The position numbers were made by a program, and so were the translations under genes. The notes beneath the pieces are model-generated. The model was not told the origin of the DNA, did no database searches, and was given only the letters and a program-made list of their open reading frames with translations. DNA of 26,085 bases from Pseudomonadota bacterium (lineage in GTDB: Bacteria > Pseudomonadota > Gammaproteobacteria > Burkholderiales > Burkholderiaceae_C). Below are positions 10,409 through 17,999 of the stretch, in pieces; the stretch's first letter is position 1; each line of letters begins with the position of its first letter. Where the stretch lies: the NCBI GenBank assembly GCA_021798395.1, contig JAJZHS010000004.1, forward strand, positions 1,968 through 28,052, given 5' to 3'.

Positions 10409-12022
10409 ATGGCGACCCATCCACCCGCTGCGCCCGGCCTGCGCCGCGACGCGCGCGTCATCGGCCTGCTGTTCGCCAGCACCACCAGCATGATCGGCTC
10501 CGGCTGGCTGTTCGGAGCCTTTCACGCGTCGCGCATCGCCGGACCGCTGAGTCTCTGGAGCTGGATCGTCGGGGCGGTGATCATCATGCTCATCGCGTTG
10601 TGCTTCGCCGAACTCGCGGCGCTGTTCCCCCGCTCCGGCGCACTCGTGCACATGAGCCACGCCACCCACGGCGACGCGCTCGGGCGCTTGTGGGGCTGGA
10701 TGCTGTTCCTGGCCTACGTGGCGGTCCCCGCGGTCGAAGCCGAGGCCGTCGTGACCTACGCCAACAATTACCTGCCCTATTTCCTGCGGCCGCACAGCGC
10801 GGGCATGCTTTCGGCGCCCGGGTTCGTCGCCTGTTCCCTGCTGCTCGGAGTGTTCGCGCTGCTGAACCTGCTGGCGGTGCGCAAGCTGCTGGGAGTCAAC
10901 TCGACCATCACCTGGTGGAAGATCGCCGTGCCGCTGGGCACGGCGCTGGCGCTGATCGTCGTCGGCGCGCACATCCACTGGCCGGCCGGCGAGTCGGTGT
11001 GGAACGCACACCGCGGCGGCTACGACTTCGACGGCATTTTCCTGGCGCTTCCGGCGGCGGGAATCGTGTTCAGCTATCTGGGGTTCCGCACCGCGATCGA
11101 CCTCGGCGGCGAAAGCGCGAATCCCGGGCGCAACATTCCGCTGGCGGTGATCGGCTCGGTGTTGCTTTCGGCAGCGGTGTACATCCTGCTGCAATTCGGC
11201 TATCTGTCGGCACTGCGCCCGGCCGACATCGCGCACGGCTGGTCCGCGGTCGCGTTCTCGGGCGATGCGGGGCCGTTCGCTGCTCTGGCCGCAAGCCTCG
11301 GCATGGGCTGGCTGGCAACACTCCTGTACGTCGACGCGTACATCTCGCCCGGGGGCACCGGGCTGATGTACGTCACCGGCGGCTCGCGCATCCTGTTCGC
11401 GGTCGGCGAACTCGGCGCCGGCCCGCGCTGGCTGACCCGTCTCAACCGCGCGCAGGTGCCGCTGCTGTCGGTGCTCGTGATGTGGGTCGTCGGAGTGCTG
11501 TTCCTGCTGCCGTTTCCCGCGTGGCAGAAGATGGTCAATTACATCACTTCGGTCACCGTGCTGACCTACGGCCTGGGTCCCGTCGTCCTGCTGATCCTTC
11601 GCGACAGCCAGCCCGAACTGAAGCGTGCGTTCCGCCTTCCCGGCGCCGGCATCATCGCTCCGCTGGCGTTCATCGCCAGCAACTGGATCGTCTACTGGAC
11701 CGGGTACGTGACCAACTCCTTCCTGTTCATCCTCGTGGCCGTGGGCTTCGCGCTGTATGCGGCGTGGTTCCACGTCGTCGCCGGCAGGCCGGCGGCCGAA
11801 TTCGGCTGGAAGCACATTTCGTGGCTGCTCGCGTGGTTCGGCGGCATGTGGGTGCTGTCGGCTCTGAGCAACGTCGGCGGCGGACATGGCGTGCTCGGCT
11901 TCTGGCCCGGCGTCGTCCTGGTCGCGATCTGGAGCCTGGTCGTGATCTGGCTCGCCAAGCGCGCCGCGCTGCCGGCCGACGACATCGCACGCGAAATGGT
12001 GCGCATGGAATCCACGCTGTGA
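10409..12022 (+). CDS. APC superfamily amino-acid permease
   Basis: This 537-residue inner-membrane protein has about twelve hydrophobic helices spread over residues 17-520. It begins with the substrate-loop signature of APC transporters, here IGSGWLFGAF at 29-38, in the unwound part of helix 1. The loop motif GGESANPGRNIP, from residue 233, corresponds to the G(E)xxxNPxRxxP motif of the family. It probably imports an amino acid or related compound with protons; the substrate cannot be told from sequence. The start at 10409 follows AGGGGAGAG. The preceding 178 bases after the tRNA terminator hold no gene, and I see no clear promoter there. A GTG overlapping its stop codon (GTGA, 12019-12022) opens the doubtful reading frame downstream. 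Confidence 0.9.
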   Translation: MATHPPAAPGLRRDARVIGLLFASTTSMIGSGWLFGAFHASRIAGPLSLWSWIVGAVIIMLIALCFAELAALFPRSGALVHMSHATHGDALGRLWGWMLFLAYVAVPAVEAEAVVTYANNYLPYFLRPHSAGMLSAPGFVACSLLLGVFALLNLLAVRKLLGVNSTITWWKIAVPLGTALALIVVGAHIHWPAGESVWNAHRGGYDFDGIFLALPAAGIVFSYLGFRTAIDLGGESANPGRNIPLAVIGSVLLSAAVYILLQFGYLSALRPADIAHGWSAVAFSGDAGPFAALAASLGMGWLATLLYVDAYISPGGTGLMYVTGGSRILFAVGELGAGPRWLTRLNRAQVPLLSVLVMWVVGVLFLLPFPAWQKMVNYITSVTVLTYGLGPVVLLILRDSQPELKRAFRLPGAGIIAPLAFIASNWIVYWTGYVTNSFLFILVAVGFALYAAWFHVVAGRPAAEFGWKHISWLLAWFGGMWVLSALSNVGGGHGVLGFWPGVVLVAIWSLVVIWLAKRAALPADDIAREMVRMESTL

Positions 12023-12230
12023 CCCAGGCGGACGCCGACCGCCGCGCTGCTCGCCTGGCTGCGCGACAACCTGCGCCCGGGCGGCCGCGCCGTGGTCTGG
12101 GGGCCGCCGCGGCCGGCATGCCGGCCACGATCCGGCTGTTCGGCCAGGGCGCCTCCGAGGCCGTCGTCGTCGCGCAACGCCCTCTGGGCAGCGCGTTTCC
12201 CTGGCGCAGTGGACAAGCAGGCCCGTCGGC
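12019..12230 (+). pseudogene. Frameshifted small gene or gene remnant between the permease and tpx
   Basis: This gap carries a strong coding signal that changes frame. A GTG overlaps the permease stop and begins MTQADADR. From about 12045 to 12100 the coding-like frame is one base later and reads ALLAWLRDNLRPGGRAVVWG with all third positions G or C. From about 12103 the first frame resumes and reads AAAAGMPATIRLFGQGASE and VVVAQRPLGSAF, again with G/C third positions. The second switch falls in a run of five G (12099-12103), where one lost base would explain it. No clear stop codon closes the segment and the coding signal fades after about 12220. I do not recognise the product. It may be decayed, have paired compensating shifts, or contain sequence errors. 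The right end is approximate. Confidence 0.35.
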
Positions 12231-12307
12231 TCCAGGGTCTTTGCCCACCGCCTACGATCACCTCGAGTCGCGGCAGCGGCCGCGACGTCCCCCAAGGAGA
12301 CTCCACG

Positions 12308-12808
12308 ATGGCGACGATCACCCTGCGCGGCAATCCGACCCGCGTCGACGGCGAACTGCCCCGGCGCGGCGCGTCCGCGCCCGCGCTGCTGCTGACCGAC
12401 AAGTCCTTGAACGACGTCGGGCTGGACGCCTTCGCCGGCCGGCGCAAGGTGCTCAACATCGTGCCGTCGCTCGACACCCCCACCTGCGCGCAATCGACGC
12501 GCCATTTCAACGCCGACGCCGCGTCGCTGCGCGACACCGTGGTGCTGGTGGTCTCGGCCGACCTGCCGTTCGGCGCGGCGCGCTTTTGCAGCGTCGAAGG
12601 CCTGGCCAACGTGGTCACGCTGTCGACCTTCCGCCACGCCGAATTCCTCGACGCCTGGGGCGTGCGCATCGCCGACGGCCCGCTGCGCGGCCTGACGGCG
12701 CGCGCGGTGGTCGTGCTCGACGTCGACGACCGCGTGCTGCACAGCGAACTGGTCCCCGAGATCGCGCAGGAGCCCGATTACGCGGCCGCGCTCGCCGCGC
12801 TCGGCTGA
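12308..12808 (+). CDS. tpx: Thiol peroxidase (atypical 2-Cys peroxiredoxin)
   Basis: This 166-residue enzyme reduces hydrogen peroxide and organic hydroperoxides using thioredoxin. The peroxidatic cysteine is Cys60 in the conserved PSLDTPTC motif followed by STRHFN, and the resolving cysteine is Cys94 in ARFCSVEG, matching Cys61 and Cys95 of E. coli Tpx. The ATITLRGNP N-terminus is the usual one for Tpx. The start at 12308 has AAGGAG at a good distance (12293-12298). The frame remains open upstream to the permease stop, but those codons lack Tpx similarity and are not part of it. It is convergent with glpK, with only 20 bases between the stops. Confidence 0.95.
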   Translation: MATITLRGNPTRVDGELPRRGASAPALLLTDKSLNDVGLDAFAGRRKVLNIVPSLDTPTCAQSTRHFNADAASLRDTVVLVVSADLPFGAARFCSVEGLANVVTLSTFRHAEFLDAWGVRIADGPLRGLTARAVVVLDVDDRVLHSELVPEIAQEPDYAAALAALG

Positions 12809-12828
12809 CGCGCCGCGGCGCGGGCCGG

Positions 12829-14370
12829 CTATTCGGCCAAGGCCCGGCGCACCGCATGCTCCCATTCCTGCATCCGCGCGCGCGCCGCATCGCGCGCCAG
12901 CTCGGGAACGAAGCGGCGCTGCACCACGCAGCGCGGCTCCAGTTCGTGCCAGCCCGCGTAGACCCCGCAACTCAAGCCGGCCAGCCACGCCGCGCCGCGC
13001 GCGGTGGTTTCGAGCTGCGCCGGACGCAGCACGTCGATTCCCAGCAGATCGGACTGGAACTGCATCAGCAGATCGTTGGCGCTGGCGCCGCCGTCGACGC
13101 GCAGTTCGCGCAGCGCCAGAGCGCCCGCCGCGCGCGCGTCGGCGTCCATCGCCGCGACCAGCGCGGCGCTCTGGAACGCGATGCTTTCCAGCGCGGCGCG
13201 CGCCAGGTGCGCCACCGTGGTGCCGCGGCTGATGCCGCAGATCAACCCGCGCGCGTCGGCGCGCCAGTACGGCGCGCCCAGGCCGGTGAACGCCGGCACG
13301 AAGAACACCCCGCCGCTGTCGGGCACGCTGCGCGCAAGCGCCTCGACCTCGGCGCTGCCGCCGATCGCGTGCAGGCCGTCGCGCAGCCACTGCACGACAG
13401 CGCCGCCGACGAACACGCTGCCCTCGAGCGCGAACTGCCCGGAACCGGCCGCCGGCGTGGTCAGCAGCCCGTTGCGGCTGGTCAGTGGCTGGTCGCCGGT
13501 GTTCAGCAACAGGAAACAGCCGGTGCCGTAGGTGTTCTTCGCCTGGCCCGCGCGCACGCAGCCCTGGCCGAACAGGGCGGCCTGCTGATCTCCGACCAGC
13601 GCGCCGATCGGCAACGGATCGGGCAGAAGTCCAGGCGCGCTCATGGCATAGTGGTGGCTGCTCGGGCGCACGTCGGGCAACAGCGCGCGCGGCACGTCGA
13701 ACAGGCGCAGCAGTTCGTCGTCCCATTCGCCGCGGTGAATGTTCCACAGCAGCGTGCGTCCGGCGTTGCTGACGTCGGTGGCGTGCACCGCGCGCGCGCG
13801 CGTCGCCGCGTCGGCGCCGCCCGACAGCATCCACAGCAGCCAGCTGTCGACGGTGCCGAATGCCAGTTCGCCGCGCGCCGCGCGCGCCCGCGCCCCGGGC
13901 ACGGTGTCGAGCAGCCATTTCAGCTTGGTCGCGGCGAAATACGGATCGAGCACCAGCCCGGTGCGCGCACGCACCTCGGTTTCGGCGCCCGCCGCGCGCA
14001 GCTGCGCGCACAGCGCCGCGGTGCGTCGATCCTGCCAGACGATCGCCGGATGCACCGGCTCGCCGCTGGCGCGGTCCCACAGCACCGTGGTCTCGCGCTG
14101 GTTGCTGATGCCCAGCGCCTGCGGCCGCAGGCCGCGCGCGGCGGCCCCGCGCAACGCGTCGCGCGCGCACGCCAGCTGATCGCGCCAGATCACCGCGGGA
14201 TCGTGCTCGACCCAGCCGGGCTGCGGATAGTGCTGCCGCAGCTCGCGTTGCGCCAGCGCGGCGACGTCGCCGCCGGGCCCGAACACCAGCGCGCGGGAAC
14301 TCGACGTGCCCTGGTCCAGGGCGAGCAGGCAATCCCTCGACAAACCGGACGACAGAGCGGACGACATCAT
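12829..14370 (-). CDS. glpK: Glycerol kinase
   Basis: This FGGY-family kinase of about 513 residues phosphorylates glycerol to sn-glycerol 3-phosphate in the cytoplasm. Family landmarks in order are LALDQGTSSSRAL near 16-28, SNQRETTVLWDR, VWQDRRT, LDPYFAATKLKWLLD, SNAGRTLLWNI, VGDQQAALFGQ with the catalytic base Asp261, KNTYGTGC and VDGGASANDLLMQF. The start is ATG 14370 or 14367, since GAGG lies just upstream of both; either adds about ten residues before the DQGT loop compared with E. coli GlpK, and the frame is open further upstream without similarity. No glpF, glpD or glpR is in the window, so its regulation and the origin of its glycerol are not visible here. It diverges from the PfkB kinase gene. 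Confidence 0.94.
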   Translation of the reverse strand: MMSSALSSGLSRDCLLALDQGTSSSRALVFGPGGDVAALAQRELRQHYPQPGWVEHDPAVIWRDQLACARDALRGAAARGLRPQALGISNQRETTVLWDRASGEPVHPAIVWQDRRTAALCAQLRAAGAETEVRARTGLVLDPYFAATKLKWLLDTVPGARARAARGELAFGTVDSWLLWMLSGGADAATRARAVHATDVSNAGRTLLWNIHRGEWDDELLRLFDVPRALLPDVRPSSHHYAMSAPGLLPDPLPIGALVGDQQAALFGQGCVRAGQAKNTYGTGCFLLLNTGDQPLTSRNGLLTTPAAGSGQFALEGSVFVGGAVVQWLRDGLHAIGGSAEVEALARSVPDSGGVFFVPAFTGLGAPYWRADARGLICGISRGTTVAHLARAALESIAFQSAALVAAMDADARAAGALALRELRVDGGASANDLLMQFQSDLLGIDVLRPAQLETTARGAAWLAGLSCGVYAGWHELEPRCVVQRRFVPELARDAARARMQEWEHAVRRALAE

Positions 14371-14486
14371 GCAGGCCTCGCCGGTGCCAAACGCGCCCAG
14401 CATAGCGCCGCGGCAGCGCGCGCAGCAAGACGCCGGCGCGCTACAGTGCGGTCTGTCCGCCAAACCAACGCAAGCCTTCCATTGAC

Positions 14487-15431
14487 ATGTCCTGCCTGAT
14501 CTGCGGTTCCCTCGCTTACGACACCATCAGCGACTATCCGGGCCGCTTCGCCGACCACATCCTGCCCGATCGCATCCACGCGCTCAATGTCGCGTTCGAC
14601 ATCCCGACCTTGCGCCGCGAATTCGGCGGGTGCGCCGGAAACATCGCCTACACCCTGCGCATGCTCGGCGGCGAACCGGTGGTGCTGGGCACGCTGGGGC
14701 GTGACGGCGGCGACTACGAGGCGCGGCTCGACGCCCTGGGAATCGCGCGCACCCACATCCAGGTGGCGCACGACCTGTACACCGCTCAGGCGCACATCAT
14801 GACCGACCGGGACAACAACCAGATCACCGCGTTCCATCCCGGAGCGATGAGCCGGTCGCATCTGCGCCCGGTGCCGGCGCTTGCCGGGCTGCGGCTGGGA
14901 ATCATCGCGCCCGACGCGCGCCAGGCCATGCTCGACCACGCCGCGCAATTGGCCGCGGCCGGGGTCGACTTCGTTTTCGATCCGGGCCAGGCGCTGGGCC
15001 TGTTCGACGCCGACGACCTGCGGCTGTTCGTCGCCCAGGCGACCTGGGCGGTGTTCAACGATTACGAAGCCGCGGTGGTGCTCAAGCGCCTGCAGCTCGA
15101 CGCCGCGCAGCTGGCCCGGCAACTGCGCGGCCTGGTGATCACGCGCGGTGCCGAAGGATGCGACGTCTGGGCCGACGGCGCGTGCACGCGCATCGAAGGG
15201 CTCGCCGCGGCGCAGGTCGTCGACCCCACCGGCTGCGGCGACGCGTTCCGCGGCGCGCTGCTGTGGGCGCTCGAACGCGGCTGGAGCCTGCTCGACTCGT
15301 GCCGCCTGGGCAATGTCCTGGGCGCGTGCAAGATCGCCTGCGCCGGGCCGCAGAACCACATCATCACCGCCGACGCGGCACTCGCGGCGATGCGCCTGGC
15401 GTACGGCGCCGCCGAGTCGGTGAGCGGCTGA
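14487..15431 (+). CDS. PfkB family carbohydrate/nucleoside kinase
   Basis: This 314-residue ribokinase-fold kinase has the PfkB signature 1 region GGCAGNIAYTLRMLGG near 47-62. Signature 2, DPTGCGDAFRGALL, starts at residue 246, with Asp252 as catalytic base and an anion hole formed by GCGD. This form of signature 2 has Cys where Ala is usual. Betaproteobacterial homologues are often labelled adenosine kinase, but sugars such as ribose, fructose or tagatose phosphate remain possible. The ATG at 14487 lacks a convincing ribosome binding site. The 116-base gap to the divergent glpK probably holds promoters for both; TACAGT near 14441 is a weak -10 candidate. The exporter gene fsr follows after 94 bases in the same direction. 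Confidence 0.88.
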   Translation: MSCLICGSLAYDTISDYPGRFADHILPDRIHALNVAFDIPTLRREFGGCAGNIAYTLRMLGGEPVVLGTLGRDGGDYEARLDALGIARTHIQVAHDLYTAQAHIMTDRDNNQITAFHPGAMSRSHLRPVPALAGLRLGIIAPDARQAMLDHAAQLAAAGVDFVFDPGQALGLFDADDLRLFVAQATWAVFNDYEAAVVLKRLQLDAAQLARQLRGLVITRGAEGCDVWADGACTRIEGLAAAQVVDPTGCGDAFRGALLWALERGWSLLDSCRLGNVLGACKIACAGPQNHIITADAALAAMRLAYGAAESVSG

Positions 15432-15525
15432 ACCGCGGGCGCAGCGCGCCGCTGCAGGAATTCGCGCGCGCGCCTAGACTGGGCGTTTGCCTTGCCCGAA
15501 CGCCACCGCCGCAACCGCCCGCGCC

Positions 15526-16746
15526 ATGTCCTCGACCCCGTCCGCGCCGATCGCCTCCGTGCGCGCCGAAACCCGCTACCCGGTGCTCGGCGCGATCAGT
15601 TTCTCGCACATGCTCAACGACATGATGCAGTCGTTGATGCTGGCGATCTACCCGCTGTTCAAAGCCAACCTGCACCTGAGTTTCGGCCAGATCGGCTTCA
15701 TCACCCTGACCTACCAGATCACGGCGTCGATCCTGCAGCCGCTGGTCGGGCTGTACGCCGACCGCAGGCCGCGCCCCTATTCGCTGGCGGTCGGCATGGG
15801 CTTCACCTTCTGCGGCCTGCTGCTTCTGGCGCGCGCCGACAGTTTCGTCCACGTCTTGCTCGCGGCGTCGTGCGTCGGCATGGGATCGTCGATTTTCCAC
15901 CCCGAGTCGTCGCGCGTGGCGCGCATGGCCTCGGGCGGACGCCACGGCCTCGCGCAATCGATTTTCCAGGTCGGCGGCAACGCCGGCACCGCGCTGGGCC
16001 CGCTGCTGGCGGCCGCGTTCATCGTGCCGCACGGCCAAGCCAGCCTGGCCTGGTTCTCGGTCGCCGCGCTGCTCGCGATGGGCGTGCTCGCGCTGGTCGG
16101 GCGCTGGTCCGGCCACCAGTTGCGCCCCGGGCGCCGCAGCGCCCGCGCCGAGGCCGCTCCGGCGCACCCGCGGGGACTGGTGCGGCGCACCCTGGCCGTG
16201 CTGCTGGCGCTGGTGTTCTCCAAGTTCTTCTACCTGGCGTCGATCAACACCTACCTGATCTTCTTCCTGCAGACGCGCTTCGGCATCGGCGTGCGCGACG
16301 CCCAGCTGCACCTGTTCGTGTTCCTGGCTTCAGTCGCCGCCGGAACCCTGCTCGGCGGACCGATCGGCGATCGCATCGGGCGCAAACGCGTGATCTGGGC
16401 GTCGATCCTCGGCGTGGCGCCGTTCACCCTCGCGCTGCCGTACGCGCCGCTGGCGTGGAGCGCGCCGCTGACCGCGGTGATCGGCTTCGTGTTGGCGTCG
16501 GCGTTCCCGTCGATCATCGTCTACGCGCAGGAACTGATGCCGGGCAAGGTCGGTGCGGTGGCCGGGCTGTTCTTCGGCCTGGCCTTCGGCCTGGGCGGAA
16601 TCGGCGCGGCCGCGCTGGGCCAATTGGCCGACGTCATCGGCATCGTCGGCGTGTACCGGGTCTGTGCCTTCCTGCCGCTGATCGGCATGCTCGCCGCGTT
16701 CCTTCCCGACCTGCACGACACGCACCCGACCGCACGGCCGGCGTGA
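15526..16746 (+). CDS. fsr: MFS transporter, fosmidomycin-resistance (Fsr) family
   Basis: This 406-residue major-facilitator protein has about twelve membrane helices and exactly the length of E. coli Fsr. It shares long blocks with Fsr: SHMLNDMMQSLMLAIYPL, GQIGFITLTYQI and the near-identical GSSIFHPESSRVARMASGG, then HGLAQSIFQVGGN. In E. coli, overexpressed Fsr exports fosmidomycin; the natural substrate is unknown. The second MFS half contains the usual GDRIGRKR loop. ATG at 15526 has no Shine-Dalgarno sequence; an upstream TTG at 15487 is in frame but its codons are not Fsr-like. Only 10 bases separate its stop from the FAD-dehydrogenase ATG, so the two are very likely one operon. Confidence 0.93.
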   Translation: MSSTPSAPIASVRAETRYPVLGAISFSHMLNDMMQSLMLAIYPLFKANLHLSFGQIGFITLTYQITASILQPLVGLYADRRPRPYSLAVGMGFTFCGLLLLARADSFVHVLLAASCVGMGSSIFHPESSRVARMASGGRHGLAQSIFQVGGNAGTALGPLLAAAFIVPHGQASLAWFSVAALLAMGVLALVGRWSGHQLRPGRRSARAEAAPAHPRGLVRRTLAVLLALVFSKFFYLASINTYLIFFLQTRFGIGVRDAQLHLFVFLASVAAGTLLGGPIGDRIGRKRVIWASILGVAPFTLALPYAPLAWSAPLTAVIGFVLASAFPSIIVYAQELMPGKVGAVAGLFFGLAFGLGGIGAAALGQLADVIGIVGVYRVCAFLPLIGMLAAFLPDLHDTHPTARPA

Positions 16747-16756
16747 CGCGGCGGCG

Positions 16757-17893
16757 ATGACGGCACCGCGCATCGCGATTGTCGGCGGCGGCATCGCCGG
16801 CGCCTCGCTGGCCTGGGTGCTGGCCGTCGAGCGCGGCGTCGCCCCGCTGCTGCTCGAGCGCGAAGCCCAGTACGGACGCCACGCCACCGGCCGCTCGGCT
16901 GCGCTGTACATGCCGTCGTACGGGCCGCCGGCGGTGCGCGCGGCGACCCGCGCCAGCGGCGGCTTCTATCGCGCCCCGCCTCCCGGCTTCGCCGCGCAGC
17001 CGCTGCTGCGCGCCCGCGGCGCGCTGCACGTCGCGCTGCGTGACGACGACGGGGCGGCGACCGCGCTGACGGCGCTGCGCGGCCAGCTGATCGCGGCCGG
17101 CTGTCCGCCGTGCGAGCTCGACGCCGATGCGTGCCTGGCGCAGTGCCCGGCGCTGCGTCCCGAACTGGTGCTCGGCGGTCTGCTCGAGGCCGAAGCGCTG
17201 GACATGGACGTCGACTCGATCCTGCAGGGATTCCTGCGCGGCGCGCGCCGCGCCGGCGCCGAACTGCACACCGACAGCGAACTGCTCGAAGCCACGCGCG
17301 CCGAAGGCCGCTGGCGTCTGCGCACCGCGGCGGCCACCTTCGCCGCCGACGTCGTCGTCGACGCCGCCGGAGCCTGGGCCGACGCGCTCGGCGCGCTGGT
17401 CGGCGCGACGCCGATCGGACTGCAGCCCAGGCGGCGCAGCGCGTTCCTGTTCGACGCCCCCGACGTACCCGGATGGCGCGACTGGCCGACGGTCATCGAC
17501 CTGGCCGAGCGCTTCTACTTCAAGCCCGACGCAGGCTGCCTGCTCGGCTCTCCGGCCAACGCCGACCCGGTCGAGCCGCACGACGTGCAGCCCGAAGAGA
17601 TCGACGTGGCCGGCGGCATCTGGGCCATCGAGCAGGCCACCACGCTGCGCATCCGGCGTCCACGCGCGACCTGGGCCGGGCTGCGCAGCTTCGTCGCCGA
17701 CGGCGAGCCGGTGGTGGGCTTCGATCGGCGCCTGCCCGGCTGGTTCTGGCTCGCGGGCCAGGGAGGCTACGGCATCCAGAGCGCGCCGGGTCTGGCGCGC
17801 GCGGCCGCCGCCTTGCTGCTCGACGACGCGCTCGACGCCGCGTCGCGCGACGCCGGGCTGCGCGCCGCCGCGATCGCGCCGCAGCGCGGCTGA
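16757..17893 (+). CDS. FAD-dependent D-amino-acid dehydrogenase, DauA (D-arginine dehydrogenase)-like
   Basis: This 378-residue flavoprotein is of the D-amino-acid oxidase (DAO) family. It has the FAD-binding GGGIAGAS at 10-17, then LLLERE, and RHATGRSAALYMPSYGPP at 41-58. The C-terminal block WAGLRSF, GFDRRLPGWFWLAGQGGYGIQ (306-341) completes the FAD site. The HATGRSAA, YGPPAVRA and GLRSFVADGEPVVGFD stretches resemble Pseudomonas aeruginosa DauA, which turns D-arginine and other D-amino acids into 2-oxo acids. His42, Tyr51, Tyr254 and an Arg near 303 are likely counterparts of DauA active-site residues. The partner DauB and other D-amino-acid genes are absent. It follows the Fsr-type exporter by 10 bases, so the two may act on related small molecules, but no function for the pair is established. 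No signal peptide is seen. Confidence 0.82.
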   Translation: MTAPRIAIVGGGIAGASLAWVLAVERGVAPLLLEREAQYGRHATGRSAALYMPSYGPPAVRAATRASGGFYRAPPPGFAAQPLLRARGALHVALRDDDGAATALTALRGQLIAAGCPPCELDADACLAQCPALRPELVLGGLLEAEALDMDVDSILQGFLRGARRAGAELHTDSELLEATRAEGRWRLRTAAATFAADVVVDAAGAWADALGALVGATPIGLQPRRRSAFLFDAPDVPGWRDWPTVIDLAERFYFKPDAGCLLGSPANADPVEPHDVQPEEIDVAGGIWAIEQATTLRIRRPRATWAGLRSFVADGEPVVGFDRRLPGWFWLAGQGGYGIQSAPGLARAAAALLLDDALDAASRDAGLRAAAIAPQRG

Positions 17894-17917
17894 CGCGACG
17901 CCGTCGCGGCGCGCGAC

Positions 17918-17934
17918 CTTAAGACAGATCTAAG
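17918..17934 (+). promoter_or_regulatory. Candidate OmpR/PmrA-type direct repeat upstream of the protease gene
   Basis: CTTAAG, then ACAGA, then TCTAAG form an imperfect direct repeat with an 11-base period (17918-17934). This is the layout of OmpR-family response regulator sites such as the PmrA/BasR box (CTTAAT-like half-sites spaced by five bases). It is an AT-richer patch 66 bases before the protease ATG. Envelope-stress control of this gene would make sense, but no regulator gene is in the window. Confidence 0.4.
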
Positions 17935-17999
17935 CGGCTTCATCGATCATTCAACCCAAGCGATGCTTCGGTATCGATTGCCTCAAGCGGAGACTCAAG

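Noticed and set aside
10274..14499. Open frames of 1384 codons (minus) and 1299 codons (plus) across the permease, tpx and glpK
   Set aside because: Both cross several well-supported genes in other frames and have Arg/Ala/Gly-rich composition typical of out-of-frame GC-rich DNA. Only the short stretch at 12019-12230 has independent coding signal.
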